Assembly (NCBI RefSeq): GCF_000002995.4
Contig: NW_025062478.1
Span: forward strand, 9,807,001-9,871,000
Length of the DNA stretch: 64,000 nucleotides
Reading direction: 5' to 3'
From: Brugia malayi
Taxonomy: Eukaryota > Nematoda > Chromadorea > Rhabditida > Onchocercidae
Shown: positions 1 to 11,484 of the stretch, in pieces
Position numbering within the stretch: position 1 is the first letter of the stretch
Layout: every line of letters begins with the position of its first letter
Translations under genes and position numbers: made by a program
Notes under the pieces: model-generated
Databases searched by the model: none
The model's input: the letters and a program-made list of their open reading frames with translations, nothing else
Told to the model about the DNA's origin: nothing

Positions 1-1160
1 CATCTTTTCCTTTCTTTTCCCTAATCTTTTTATTTCCAATTTAAAATTTAAATTTTCTTGTATTTTTTTTTTATCAACAAACATACAATTACTTACATAC
101 ATTTTTTTTTTCATTAATTGGATTATTCTAATTCTAGATTTTTCAAATTATTTAACTTTTATCTAACTTTTTTATTTTTTTTATTTTTAGAAAAAGAAAA
201 AGTTAAATTTTTGTATGAAATTTATTCTTACTAAATACGGACTTTTCTCACTAATTTCCATCTTTTTCCATTGTTATATATTGTACATTATGGAAAATTT
301 TTGTTGCTTTTTCCTTCCTTTTTTCCTTCTTTTCATTTCTAATTTAAATTTTTACTATCACAGCTATATTATTAGCTAAAATTTTAATTTTTCAAAAATG
401 ATTTCAATACATTTGAATAACAAAATAATCATTTTAGCAGTATTTTAATGATTGCAAAAAATTACAAAGAAAAAAATTGAATGAATTTACTAATTAGCAC
501 TCATATTCAATAATAAATGAAAAAAAAAAAAAAATTATTTCATTTTTGATCATATTTTAACATTTAGATATATCATTAAAATAATTTATTAACAATTGAA
601 AATAGAAATGAAACAATTAGGATTAGAATTTATATTGTTGTCTTCTTGATATGATTACAAGTTATTTTGATTATTATTACTATTATTTATTTATTTTACT
701 GTCAACTGTTATTTTTCTTTGCTTTCTTCTTTTTTTTTTTCTTTCTTTCTTTGTGTCACAATTTCTGATGAAAACAAAAATGAAAAATGTCACCAAAATA
801 AAGCAATGAATGTTTCACAGTGTCAACTGTATTTGACTAATTTAACAGTATATTTAAATACATTCAGTAATATTTTGAATTCAATTTTCTAGAAGAATAT
901 AAATTGAAAAAAATTTTTTTGAAAATTTTTTGCAAAAATATTTACGTCTTTTATTTTTAAATAAATGTAACATTATTGCAACGGACGTTTGTTACGTCAT
1001 TCAGTGCAATATATAATGGTATTTTACGTGTAAACAAACAAATAGCGTATAATAAAATATAAAAAACATAATAGCAAAGAATTTTTGTTAACATATTCGT
1101 TTGATAACGACGAATAAAATGACAATGAGTCATTTGAATTGATGTTTTCTGTAAACTGAA
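1..1160. other. AT-rich intergenic flank, no gene seen
   Basis: Low-complexity T-rich and A-rich sequence upstream of the first desaturase copy. ORFs in it, including minus-strand ones near 957-1419, have no recognisable motif and partly overlap the desaturase promoter region. The last 200 bases (about 960-1160) are less AT-biased but differ from the flank of the second copy, so they lie outside the duplicated unit. Confidence 0.6.
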
Positions 1161-1694
1161 TTGAAGAATTATTAATTGATAAATGGGTAAGAGATTTACC
1201 CAGCATACGGGTATCAATCTGAGAGTGACGTACGTTAGCAATGCAACGTGGAAGAGAATAAACCAATGAAAGAAAAAGAGTATATGTATAATATAAATGA
1301 TCACACATAATCATTTGCTGATAAAAAATGGAAAAATCAGAGCAGAAAAAATCGAAGGATATATGGAAAGACAAAGAGACAGAGAAGCAGACAGAGAGAC
1401 AGACAATTGAATGTTTCATTTAGCGCTTTACTTTGGAGGGTAGTAGGTACCATAAGCTGCAGAGAGCGCCGTCGTCGTTGGTTTCCTATCGCGGTGACAC
1501 TATTTCCTATCATCGAAGATAGACCGTGTCGTCGACCAAATTAAACCAAAGATTACGTCGTGCTCTGTCATTGTCAACTGTCGTTTACTTGTAGAAAACT
1601 GCTGCTTCTTTTGCAACTTCCATCTACTTTCATTTGTCCATTTTAGTCTGTCTTTTTTTCTCAAATTAAGCACAGATTTGTTCTCACGACTGGT

Positions 1695-1706
1695 TGACCT
1701 TTGATC
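1695..1706 (-). promoter_or_regulatory. Possible HNF4/NHR-type DR1 site upstream of desaturase copy 1
   Basis: The plus strand reads TGACCTTTGATC, whose complement is GATCAAAGGTCA: an AGGTCA half-site preceded by GATCA with a one-base spacer. This resembles HNF4-class DR1 elements. It lies about 305 bases upstream of the start codon. In C. elegans the HNF4-like receptor NHR-49 is known to control delta-9 desaturase genes, so the site is a plausible regulatory element. A single 12-base match in AT-rich DNA is weak evidence. Confidence 0.35.
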
Positions 1707-2010
1707 TTTTAAGCATACAAATTGTAGCTTTATGGTTTCAAGACTATTGTACTATTGTTGTTGCTGTCATTGTCTTCTCTTCATGATGAAAGAAAGGTCA
1801 TATTTCAAAACAGCTTAATATTGTGTCATTTTGTTATGTGTCTTTTTACATAGGCCTAAAAATATACCATAGGCCTAAAAATGTCAATAGCGCATCACGC
1901 GCAAATGTGAATGCTGCAAACTACGTTAGCATATGCATTTGTGTGTATTTTGCTCGAATGTTTATCAAATTTGAGGGAAATATATTTGACGATTGTGTCA
2001 CAGTGGAAAA

Positions 2011-4647
2011 ATGGTATCAGAAACAGAAACAGTAGGAGCTGTCACTGATAATTGTATGGATGAGGTGGACATGGAGACAATGAAAGTCGTTCAGGAACAG
2101 TTCCTCTCTGCCGATGCTAATGAAATTAAGGAAGTTAGCGAGCACTCAAAACAGGTAAGTAATCCTCCTTGTTATCTCTTATGAAATGCGGGAAAGGAGA
2201 GACGGGTGGGTAAAAGTTACATTTTGCAACATTGCGAAATAGAGGAGAAAGACGGGCAAGTGGAGAAGAGACGGGCAAGCGATCATCTCACTCTCAGTGA
2301 TTGATTGTTCTCTGATCATTTGGAGTTATGAAAGATTTTTTGGATTTGCCAGCGATCACAGAATTTTTTGTTATTTTGAACATTGTATAAGGCGGCAAGA
2401 TTACGGATGTGAGCAATCCAGATTAAAGGAGAATTTCGTGAAGAAAATCCCAGGTAAATCCCGCGACAGATTAACAGTGAAAATCCTCGGTATTGTGATT
2501 TGTTAGTGTAGCAATGTCTGAGGAAGATAAGCAGAATTTTCGTGCCTACAGGAGTGAAATAGAAAATTATCTGCTGCTCGGGTCACATAGTATTTCTTTA
2601 CCTGGCATCAAATGTTTTTGTTTTTGCATTGCAGGTTAAATTCAAAACTCAAATTGTATGGAGGAATGTGGCGCTATTTTCAGCTCTCCATGTCGCATCA
2701 CTGGTCGGTATTTATCAGTTTATTTTCCTCGCCAAATGGCCAACATTATTTTGGTGTAAGTTATGCTATTTGTCTTTCTTAGAAAATGATTAATTTCAGT
2801 TTAAACACTGTTTTCTTATTTTAGTGTTTTGTTCAATGATAGCTTTTAGTTCATAACGTCTATTTATGCTTTAGATTGCACCTGTTGGCTAATGGGCGTT
2901 ATGGGTATCACTGCTGGGGCACATCGTCTTTGGTCTCATCGTAGTTATAAGGCCAGATGGCCTGCTCGGCTCTTTTTGATGTTTTGCAACAGTATGGCTT
3001 TCCAGGCAAGTTTCCTTCCATTTGTTTATTATATCTTTTGCATTTTTTGAATTCATCGATATCGCTCGAATTTGAATTGTTCCACTGCACTCCCTTAATT
3101 TGTTTTGCATTAGTGATTGCATATTATGTTTAGAACGATGTAATTGAGTGGTCACGAGACCATCGTTGTCATCACAAGTGGACAGATACTGATGCTGACC
3201 CGCACAATACCACAAGGTAGGTTAGTTTATTGTTTTCCTCACCATTTCTCATCAACTTGCATCATCAATGCTAAATGTATTTTCCATTTTATTTGGCTTT
3301 TTGAATGTTATATTATAGAGGAATGTTTTTTGCTCATATGGGTTGGTTGATGGTTCGTAAACATCCGGAAGTGAAGAGAAAAGGCTCTCAACTAGATCTG
3401 AGTGATTTGTTCAATGATCCTATACTTGCATTTCAGAGAAGGTTTATTTTCTGCTTATTACCAACAGTTTTCATGAATTATGGTCGAAGAATCTTTCTTT
3501 GCTTTTGCTTTCGTGTGACGGTTTTCCTGAAATCATGCCTAATACGTAGACGGATATGAGCTAAAAAAGTGAAAAATAGATGATAAGGCTGTGGGTTTAG
3601 TGTACAGCTAACTTCTTAACAGTTAGTAGCAATGCTGTAATTTATATCCTTTGCTTTATTTTCCGTTTAATTTAATTTACTAATTCTAACTGTTAATTCA
3701 GACACTACTTAAAAACAGTACTATTCGCTTGGTTTATTGTGCCAACCTTTGTACCGATGTATTTTTGGGGAGAATCCTTCATGGTCGCTCTTTATACTTG
3801 CACATTATTAAGGTTAACTTTTCATTTGTTAAAAATCTGTTTTGCGGGAAAAAATTTATTGATTTGTTTCTGGACATTTCTGTGCTCAAATATGATCAGT
3901 TTTGGTTCATATTCATATCTTAGATACTGCTCTACTCTGCATGGTACATGGCTAATCAATTCGTTGGCACACAAATATGGCTTCAAGCCTTACAATCCGA
4001 ATATAACACCTGTTGAATCATTATGGGTCAGTTTAGAGATTATTAATCGTTTTTGGACCTATTTGATCTCAATTTTGCGAAAGAAATCAATGCTACTGCT
4101 CAGCCATCATGCTTTCGGCATACAAAATTCTTACTAGCATTACGGTGGCGTTTATTTTCCCAATTTCAATTTCCTTTCATAAAATTGGTTTTGCTGTAAT
4201 TGGAAGGTAAGCAGTGGTGTTTAATTTCAGCTAGCGGTAACGGCAATGGGTGAAGGCGGTCATAACTATCATCACACTTTTCCGCAAGACTATCGAACAT
4301 CTGAATATGTGCTTCACTTTAATGTAACAAAATTATTCATCGACATACTATTTTTCTTGGGATTGGCATACGACATGAAAGTTGTCCCGCAAGAGGTAAT
4401 ATTTAATCATTAAAGTGGGTTGCTGCTTAATAAGAAATAATGGTTCTGATTTCAACATGTCAAATGTTGTCTTTTATTTTATTTCTTACGAATAGGTAGA
4501 GGTTTTTACAGAATGTATTGCTGGGAAAAAGTTATTGAAAATTAAATGAAAAAGTTAACTTATTTCATTTGGCAATTAATTTTATCGTATGGAATTTTGC
4601 AGATAATTGAACGACAGAAAGCAAAATACGTGAAGAAATGTAATTGA
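2011..4647 (+). CDS. scd: Stearoyl-CoA (delta-9) desaturase, copy 1
   Basis: Membrane-bound ER enzyme that inserts the delta-9 double bond into saturated fatty acyl-CoA; FAT-6/FAT-7 type. Exons: 2011-2154, 2635-2755, 2875-3005, 3134-3216, 3319-3441, 3702-3812, 3924-4026, 4231-4395, 4603-4647; 1026 nt, 341 residues, close to the usual length for nematode enzymes. The three di-iron histidine boxes are present: HRLWSH (residues 105-110), HRCHH (142-146) and HNYHH (283-287). Other family motifs are KTQIVWRN near residue 52, GWLMVRKHPEVKRKG, and TFPQDYRTSEY after the third box. The start has good context (AAAATGG). Intron 3 uses a GC donor (CAG then gcaagt at 3006); all other introns are GT-AG. 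Intact, and encodes the same protein as the copy at 11485-14113. The first-exon boundary is less certain than the core because N-termini vary. Confidence 0.93.
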
Positions 4648-4942
4648 TTCAATGTGGAGTGTTTGAGCGCTTCATTTTATTGCACTATAATAGGTAGACA
4701 TCGTTTTCTTATTCAGTCTTTCCAGACTGTCTTTCTTTCAGGTTATTAGGATGCGGTAGCATTAGAGAGAAATATTATCTTATAGAATGATGTCATAATT
4801 TACTGAGACTTCAGTATGTCGCTTTATTTGATATATCATTGTAATGTAAATTCCATTTCACATATCTCTTCGAATTTTATCATTGAATGGCAGAAGATTA
4901 AAATTACATGGTTATTTGTTGCTGGTTTTGTTACAAGATGTA

Positions 4943-4948
4943 AATAAA
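4943..4948 (+). terminator. Poly(A) signal AATAAA of desaturase copy 1
   Basis: Canonical AATAAA about 296 bases after the stop codon, conserved in the second copy at 14389-14394. It lies in the part of the repeat where the two copies have begun to diverge, which supports its functional retention. No cleavage site can be assigned. Confidence 0.5.
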
Positions 4949-5017
4949 TTAACATTTTATCAGTGTTCAGATTACTAATAAAATACCGCATTTTCTAAGG
5001 ATGACATTTATATTATA

Positions 5018-6271
5018 AAAAATTTTCGACAAAATTTTATTAATTTTTTTTTTTACAATTATTTTTTTCATATTCGCTATCTTATATAAATGTGTGCTGT
5101 AGATCAGAACTCTGCTTCTGCGCCTATTTTGCTGGAAATTGAAAGTTTGAAAATCTCTTTACCGCTTAATCTTAAATCGTAGTAAACAATGATAGGAATA
5201 GTGATAAAGACGATTTGTGCAAGAGATTAATAAGAAGTATGATTAATGATTAGTGCTGAGCTTGGTTAACCTATATTTATGTTTTGTTTTTGCAACTACT
5301 ATTTATTTAACAATTCCAGAAATAGTACCTGAAAGAATTATTTGTGAAATAAGGTACGGTTAGGCATAGCTTCAGATACTCTATAAATCAATTGAAAGGA
5401 ATTAATTGAGATTACTTATTATATTTTCCACCTTCTGTATTATTGAAAATTAAAACAAAATGAACTCTTCCGGAAACTGCAGCTATCAGCGAAATCGAAA
5501 AATGTTATTAGTTGTGTGTGTTGAAAATCGTATTATTTATGTTGAAATAATCTTAAATAATTTTGTATTAAATCAGCAAAATCTTGTAATCTTAGAAATT
5601 CTAAAAGTAGTATGAAATTGTTGCAATTCCAATTCTAAAAGTAATATAAAATTATTGCAATTGTTTTTTTTTTTCTTATATATATATAGTTTCAAGTCAT
5701 TTGACCAACTGTTATCTTTCAATTGTGGCTAAAGCTTATCTTCATTGTCAAGAATGTTACAATCTGTTAACAGAGAATATGTGTATTGATTAATATTTTG
5801 TAAATTGTTCTCAATTTATCTCTTAAAAATTTTCCGGTTTAACGAGGTTAAAATGTTGAAAAGCTCTTTGTTTAAATTAGCTTTATTTGCTATAAATTTT
5901 ACTTGAAAATATTGAAATATTGTGAAGATTGTCAAACTTGACAGCTACTCTTATAAGCAAATGGCATAAATGAAACTGTCACTTTATAAAGAGGAAAGTT
6001 CACTTAAAAGTGACAGCTCTTTACTTAATTAAATCATTGCAAATGATAACACTTTGTTGTAAACTAATGTCTATTACGTAAAGAATTCAAAACCATTGTC
6101 TGAGATCAATTTTTTTTTTCTTTTGATATAACGAACTTCAATTTAGTTTAAACTCAAACTCACACACTTAATTCACGTTTAACAATGGCAGTAATAGTAG
6201 GAAAATGAACGAAGAATGATAGAAAGTGATAGTAAGATAAATTAATAAACATTTAGAGTAAGTGAACTGTT
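5018..6271. other. Intergenic, no gene seen
   Basis: AT-rich sequence of moderate complexity between the desaturase copy and the mobile element. I see no coding exon with conserved motifs on either strand and no RNA gene. Confidence 0.5.
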
Positions 6272-6276
6272 GGTAT

Positions 6277-6908
6277 TGTCGCGAATGATAATTTCGCGAA
6301 CACTTCTAACCAATTCCATAATATCATAAATCATCTCTCCTTTTTAAATTGTAAGCACTCTTACAGTATCATGAATCATCGCTTCTTAAATTTGGCTTCT
6401 TAAGATTTATTACTCATGTGATTTTATGTAAAACTGAAATTAGCTTTCATTTTAATCTCTTCTTTGCAAACACTTCACATTCTTCACACATGTGATTTTT
6501 ATCTTAGACACACCCAATCCTCACTCATATAAATTCAATTCTAATAAACAAAAGGAATCATTGCCGGCCATTATTGTCAGCTATTACTCTGATAACCAAT
6601 CTCAATTTCCTTCGGTCTTCTTTTTATTATAAATTTTCTTTTATTGCTCAGATTATTAATAATACGTTTTCCTAAAAATAAAGGTTTATTAATCTTACTG
6701 CTGTATTACAGTTATTCGAGTATCAATCGACAAACCTTTCACGACAAAAAATTTATTTTAAGAAGATTGACTAACCTTTCCTTTGCCGGTTGAAAGCTTG
6801 CAATAATGTTGCTAGACATGTTCCCGGCTCGTGGCACCATTAAAGGAGAGATGATTTATGATATTATGGAATTGGTTAGAAGTTTTCGCGAAATTATCAT
6901 TCGCGACA
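6277..6908. mobile_element. 632-bp mobile element with 5-bp target-site duplication (family member 1)
   Basis: The element begins TGTCGCGAATGATAATTTCG and ends with the inverted complement CATTCGCGACA. It is flanked on both sides by GGTAT (6272-6276 and 6909-6913). About 64 bases at each end are inverted repeats. The TG...CA ends and 5-bp duplication fit an LTR-type integrase; the long inverted ends look more like a foldback or MITE. The interior contains AATAAAGG, an ACCTTTCACGACAAAAA motif, and at 6821-6839 a segment ending GTGGCACCA that resembles a tRNA 3' end. No protein is encoded. The interior matches, in opposite orientation, the element at 61784-62538. Confidence 0.75.
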
Positions 6909-6954
6909 GGTATAATTTCATATTCAGTTAAATCATTTCTTTGCTATTATTGTA

Positions 6955-7255
6955 TAACTATAATATTATATGGTATCGTAAGAATTATCAATATTATCAG
7001 TGATAATGTATAGTATCATGTAAGAAATATCAGCAGAGTTGTTATCAGTGGTATTGTATGATATCATATAAGAATTATCAATAAAGTTATTGTTATCAGT
7101 GGTATTGTATGATATCATATAAGAATTATCAATAAAGTTATTGTTATCAGTGGTATTATATGGTATCATATAAGAAACATCAATATTATCAATGATACTG
7201 CATAGTATTATATAAGAATTATCAATAAAGTTATTGTTATCAGTACGGTATCGTG
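6955..7255. repeat. 51-bp tandem repeat (minisatellite)
   Basis: Successive degenerate units with a 51-base period, clearest from about 7030 to 7180, each containing TTATCAGTGGTATTGTATGA and ATAAGAATTATCAATAAAG. The period is a multiple of three, so the minus strand shows an open frame of 17-residue repeats (6966-7169). I regard that frame as a by-product of the repeat, not a gene. Confidence 0.8.
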
Positions 7256-10200
7256 AGAAATATCAATGGAGGTCTTGTTATCAATGATACAAGAAATATT
7301 AACAAAGTTATTATCAACATTGTGAAATAACAATAACAAACCACTAAATCTTTTCCCTCAACAATGTAACAATTGAATAAATCAAAACGTTGAATAGAAA
7401 GATTATTTTTCTCTTTTCAAATACATTCAATAAATGATTTCAACATTTTTTCATTGTTCCTTCTTCAATAAAAATTTACTATTTCCAATTTTCTATCTTT
7501 TTTTTTATCAGTAAAGTAACAGTATTCATTCATTGCATTATGAAATATTTAAATTGTATTTTCTAAAAAGGTGCATAAAACTATTTGCGTGGATTTTTTA
7601 CTGATCAGGAATTTATCATTTATATCCAAAAATATTTACTCTTCCGTTTTACTATATTATTAATTTATTCTTTTAACAATAAGAGTTTTTTTTTTTTTTT
7701 TTTTTAAATTTTGCCAAAGATAATAATTTCAAAAGCATTTTTTTCTTTTCTGGACAAAAACAGATTTTACAAAAAGGTTTCCGTTTTCTTCTCTCTTTCT
7801 CTTTCTCTTTCGCTTTTTTATTTTGTGGAAATTAAAATGCTAAAGAGAATCGGAAGTCGATCGGATAATTTGCAATAGGTAAAATCGTAAATGAATGTAA
7901 TTTGTGTTTTCAATTCTTTTCTCTCTCTCTCTCTCTCTCATCGACTAAATTGTTCAAAAGTCAACGAACTTCAAATGAATCAATGAGTCTAAGGATGAGT
8001 TTTTTATATGTGAAAATTTTAATTTTTAATTTGATGTAAAGTTTTTTGTAAATTCATAAATGGAGTAAAATAATGTTAGCATTTGAATAGCTTCTCGATT
8101 AATCCGATAGGATGAAAATTTCTTGAGATTATAGTATTACCTAACTTTCATTGCTTCTCTAAAACAAAATTAATTAAATAAAAATTATATCTCATAATGG
8201 TTATTTTTATCGAAAAAACCTTTCAAATAAATATTTGTGCTTAAAAGAAAAAAAATTTAATTCTTTAAAAAATGAAATATAACGGATTAAGAGAAATTCA
8301 AGAAATTTAAATTAAAAAGGCATAATGTTAAGGATAAGCTATACTGGATGATAGAGTAATGATTTTTTAGTGATTTCAAATTTTTTGAAAATTTTCAAAT
8401 TTCAACTATTTTAAATTTTTTATCTGAAAAGCGGAATGAAAATTTCTTGAGATTGTAGCAGTATTAATTTCTCTAAAACAAAATAAATTGAATAATTTTA
8501 TCTCATAGTGATAATTTCGTGGAAAAATTAAAAAAAAAAATTATAATCTGTATAAAATAATAAAATTATTTTTTAATATAAAACATTTTCTAGATAAAAA
8601 GGATTTGAATTTATCACATTATACAAAAATTATTTTCAACATTTTTTCATGCAAAATGATAAATCTGTTATTTAAATTTAAATTTTTTAATATGCAAAAT
8701 TTTATTTGTCAAAAGTTAATTTATAAAAAATGTAAAATATTTTCTTATTTGTAAAAAAAAAAAATTCACTTGTAAGTTAATTTCTAAAAAAAAAAAAACT
8801 TCATATACCCATCTTAAGAAAGCTAAATATAAATTCCAATATTTTATTTTATTGTTTATTTGCAATATATTAAAATAAATGTTTATTCTACTGAGGCATT
8901 TCTTTACTATTAAAAAAAAAAAAAAAATTTTCTGATTCTAACATTCGTTTTACATTACTTTTATTTATTATATTATTATACTTTAATCTTTTCTTTTTTG
9001 TATCTTAAAATTATTTTCTAAATTTGTTTATCTACGATATTGCAAATAAACTAACAAAAATACAATTTCTTTTATAGTTTATATTTGATTCAAAAAAATG
9101 TAAGTTTTACTTTACTTATTATATCTAACTTATTTACCAATTTAACATTAACCTTTCATTAAAAATCGATAAATAATTGTCCGATTATCTTTTTTTCTCT
9201 TTCTCTCTCTCTTCTTTTAAATATAATCATAATTTAAAAATATAATAAATACTTATAGGTGAAAGAAGTGTGAAATTCTTTCAAATGACACAAATTCTTT
9301 TGTAATATTTAATTCAACAATTCATTAAATGAATTTTTCTTTTTTGAATTAAATGAATTTTATTTAAATTAAATGTTTTGTTTAATATTTAAATTAAATG
9401 ATTTTTCATTAAATGATTGATTGAATTAATAATGGCCATAAATGTATAATGAAATTCGTGTTGAAAACTTTTTAAAATGCTAAAAAGAATTGCTAAAAGA
9501 ATTTTTTGATAATCAAGATATCAAGAAATTACATAATTATATCTGTTTGGCAATTATTAAAATTGTTAGGAAATAAAGAAAATGACAAATTTCATTGATA
9601 TTTCATCCTAAATTATTTTGATAAACAAAAATTTTAAATTTACTGCTTAAGTCTCAGAAAATTATAAATATATTTTTATTCATTGTTAGTTTTTTTTTTC
9701 TTTGTAATTTTTGTCAAATCAATTCAACTAATTAAACTTTGTTAAAATTAATTCAACTAATTAATTGACTATGATAATAATGCATAATGCATTATATAAA
9801 ATAGTGATTATTGCTACTAATTATTATTATTAATGATTTAATTAAAATTATTCTCATTAATTACATTCTTAAATAATTTTTTTTTTTTTTTTTTTTTGTT
9901 TGTTTATTTAATAAATGAAAAGTAGAATTAATAAATATTTCAATAGATAATGCCATACGATTGATGGGAAACAATTTTTTGATTTGTATTACAACAATTA
10001 AAATGATTGGAATGAGTATGAATCATTATCATCTATCAAATTAATCATTAAAATTTCATATGATAATAGCAATTATAAATGTAGTTGTAATCGTGATAAT
10101 TCTTCAAAAAAAAAAAAGAGAAAAGAAGAGAAAGAAAAGAAATGTGAATGTGATAAAATTGTTATCAATTATTTCTCTTTACTGATAACAATAATTTATA

Positions 10201-10634
10201 CAACAATTAGTTTCTTTTTTCTTTTCTTTTTTTTTTTTTTTCCTTTCCTTCTTAAAAAATCAGTCAGCAATTCATTTCGTTCAATTTTTTTTTACTAACA
10301 AAATTCATTTCATTTTAAATATTGATTTTTTGTGAAGAAATCGATATCAATTGATCTAATCGATTGATTTTGATAAGCAAAAAGTTTAATTTGTTGTGTA
10401 CAATGTGAAATCATTTTTATTGATATTTATAATATAAGTAATAATGATAAGGTCAAAAGGTTAATCAGTATAAAATGTAAAAATGAAGAAACAAAGAGAG
10501 AGGGAGAGAGGGAGAGAGGGAGATGAAGAGGGAGAGAGAAGGGAAAGAATAAAAAAATGAAGTGGAACAACTTTTATGTTTAATATAGATTCTGTGGCAA
10601 ATTACGCTTCTGCAGCAAATTACGAAGTACAATT
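7256..10634. other. Low-complexity AT-rich intergenic DNA
   Basis: Homopolymer A and T runs, (CT)n at 7921-7939, short direct repeats and a GA-rich tract at 10494-10530. No conserved coding segment on either strand. The last 150 bases before the second desaturase unit differ from the flank of the first unit. Confidence 0.6.
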
Positions 10635-11168
10635 TTGAAGAATTATTAATTGATAAATGGGTAAGAGATTTACCCAGCATACGGGTATCAATCTGAGAGT
10701 GACGTACGTTAGCAATGCAACGTGGAAGAGAATAAACCAATGAAAGAAAAAGAGTATATGTATAATATAAATGATCACACATAATCATTTGCTGATAAAA
10801 AATGGAAAAATCAGAGCAGAAAAAATCGAAGGATATATGGAAAGACAAAGAGACAGAGAAGCAGACAGAGAGACAGACAATTGAATGTTTCATTTAGCGC
10901 TTTACTTTGGAGGGTAGTAGGTACCATAAGCTGCAGAGAGCGCCGTCGTCGTTGGTTTCCTATCGCGGTGACACTATTTCCTATCATCGAAGATAGACCG
11001 TGTCGTCGACCAAATTAAACCAAAGATTACGTCGTGCTCTGTCATTGTCAACTGTCGTTTACTTGTAGAAAACTGCTGCTTCTTTTGCAACTTCCATCTA
11101 CTTTCATTTGTCCATTTTAGTCTGTCTTTTTTTCTCAAATTAAGCACAGATTTGTTCTCACGACTGGT

Positions 11169-11180
11169 TGACCTTTGATC
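11169..11180 (-). promoter_or_regulatory. Possible HNF4/NHR-type DR1 site upstream of desaturase copy 2
   Basis: Identical duplicate of the TGACCTTTGATC element at 1695-1706, at the same distance from the start codon. Its conservation says little by itself, because the whole promoter segment is duplicated without change. Confidence 0.35.
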
Positions 11181-11484
11181 TTTTAAGCATACAAATTGTA
11201 GCTTTATGGTTTCAAGACTATTGTACTATTGTTGTTGCTGTCATTGTCTTCTCTTCATGATGAAAGAAAGGTCATATTTCAAAACAGCTTAATATTGTGT
11301 CATTTTGTTATGTGTCTTTTTACATAGGCCTAAAAATATACCATAGGCCTAAAAATGTCAATAGCGCATCACGCGCAAATGTGAATGCTGCAAACTACGT
11401 TAGCATATGCATTTGTGTGTATTTTGCTCGAATGTTTATCAAATTTGAGGGAAATATATTTGACGATTGTGTCACAGTGGAAAA

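Larger units (their letters stand above)
1161..5017 (+). repeat. Direct repeat unit A containing desaturase gene copy 1
   Basis: This segment matches 10635-14463 in direct orientation at a constant offset of 9474 bases up to about 4400. By eye the match is identical through the promoter, exons and introns. The left edge is sharp: homology starts at 1161 and the bases before it are unrelated. After about 4405 the copies start to differ by substitutions, an 8-base indel near 4511 and an indel of about 20 bases near 4880. Homology fades near 5017. The 3' edge is therefore gradual and the 5' edge abrupt. Confidence 0.9.

Noticed and set aside
2513..2640. Short frame starting MSEEDKQNFRAYRSEI in desaturase intron 1, as an alternative first exon
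   Set aside because: It has no usable GT donor into exon 2 and hits a stop just past the exon 2 acceptor; the N-terminus from 2011 joins in phase without problems.
2889..3215. Minus-strand frames of 108 and 60 codons inside the desaturase (and their copies near 12363-12689)
   Set aside because: They are antisense shadows of the histidine-box exons and carry no domain of their own.
6966..7169. Repetitive N/Y/D-rich protein on the minus strand
   Set aside because: Explained by a 51-bp minisatellite whose period is a multiple of three.
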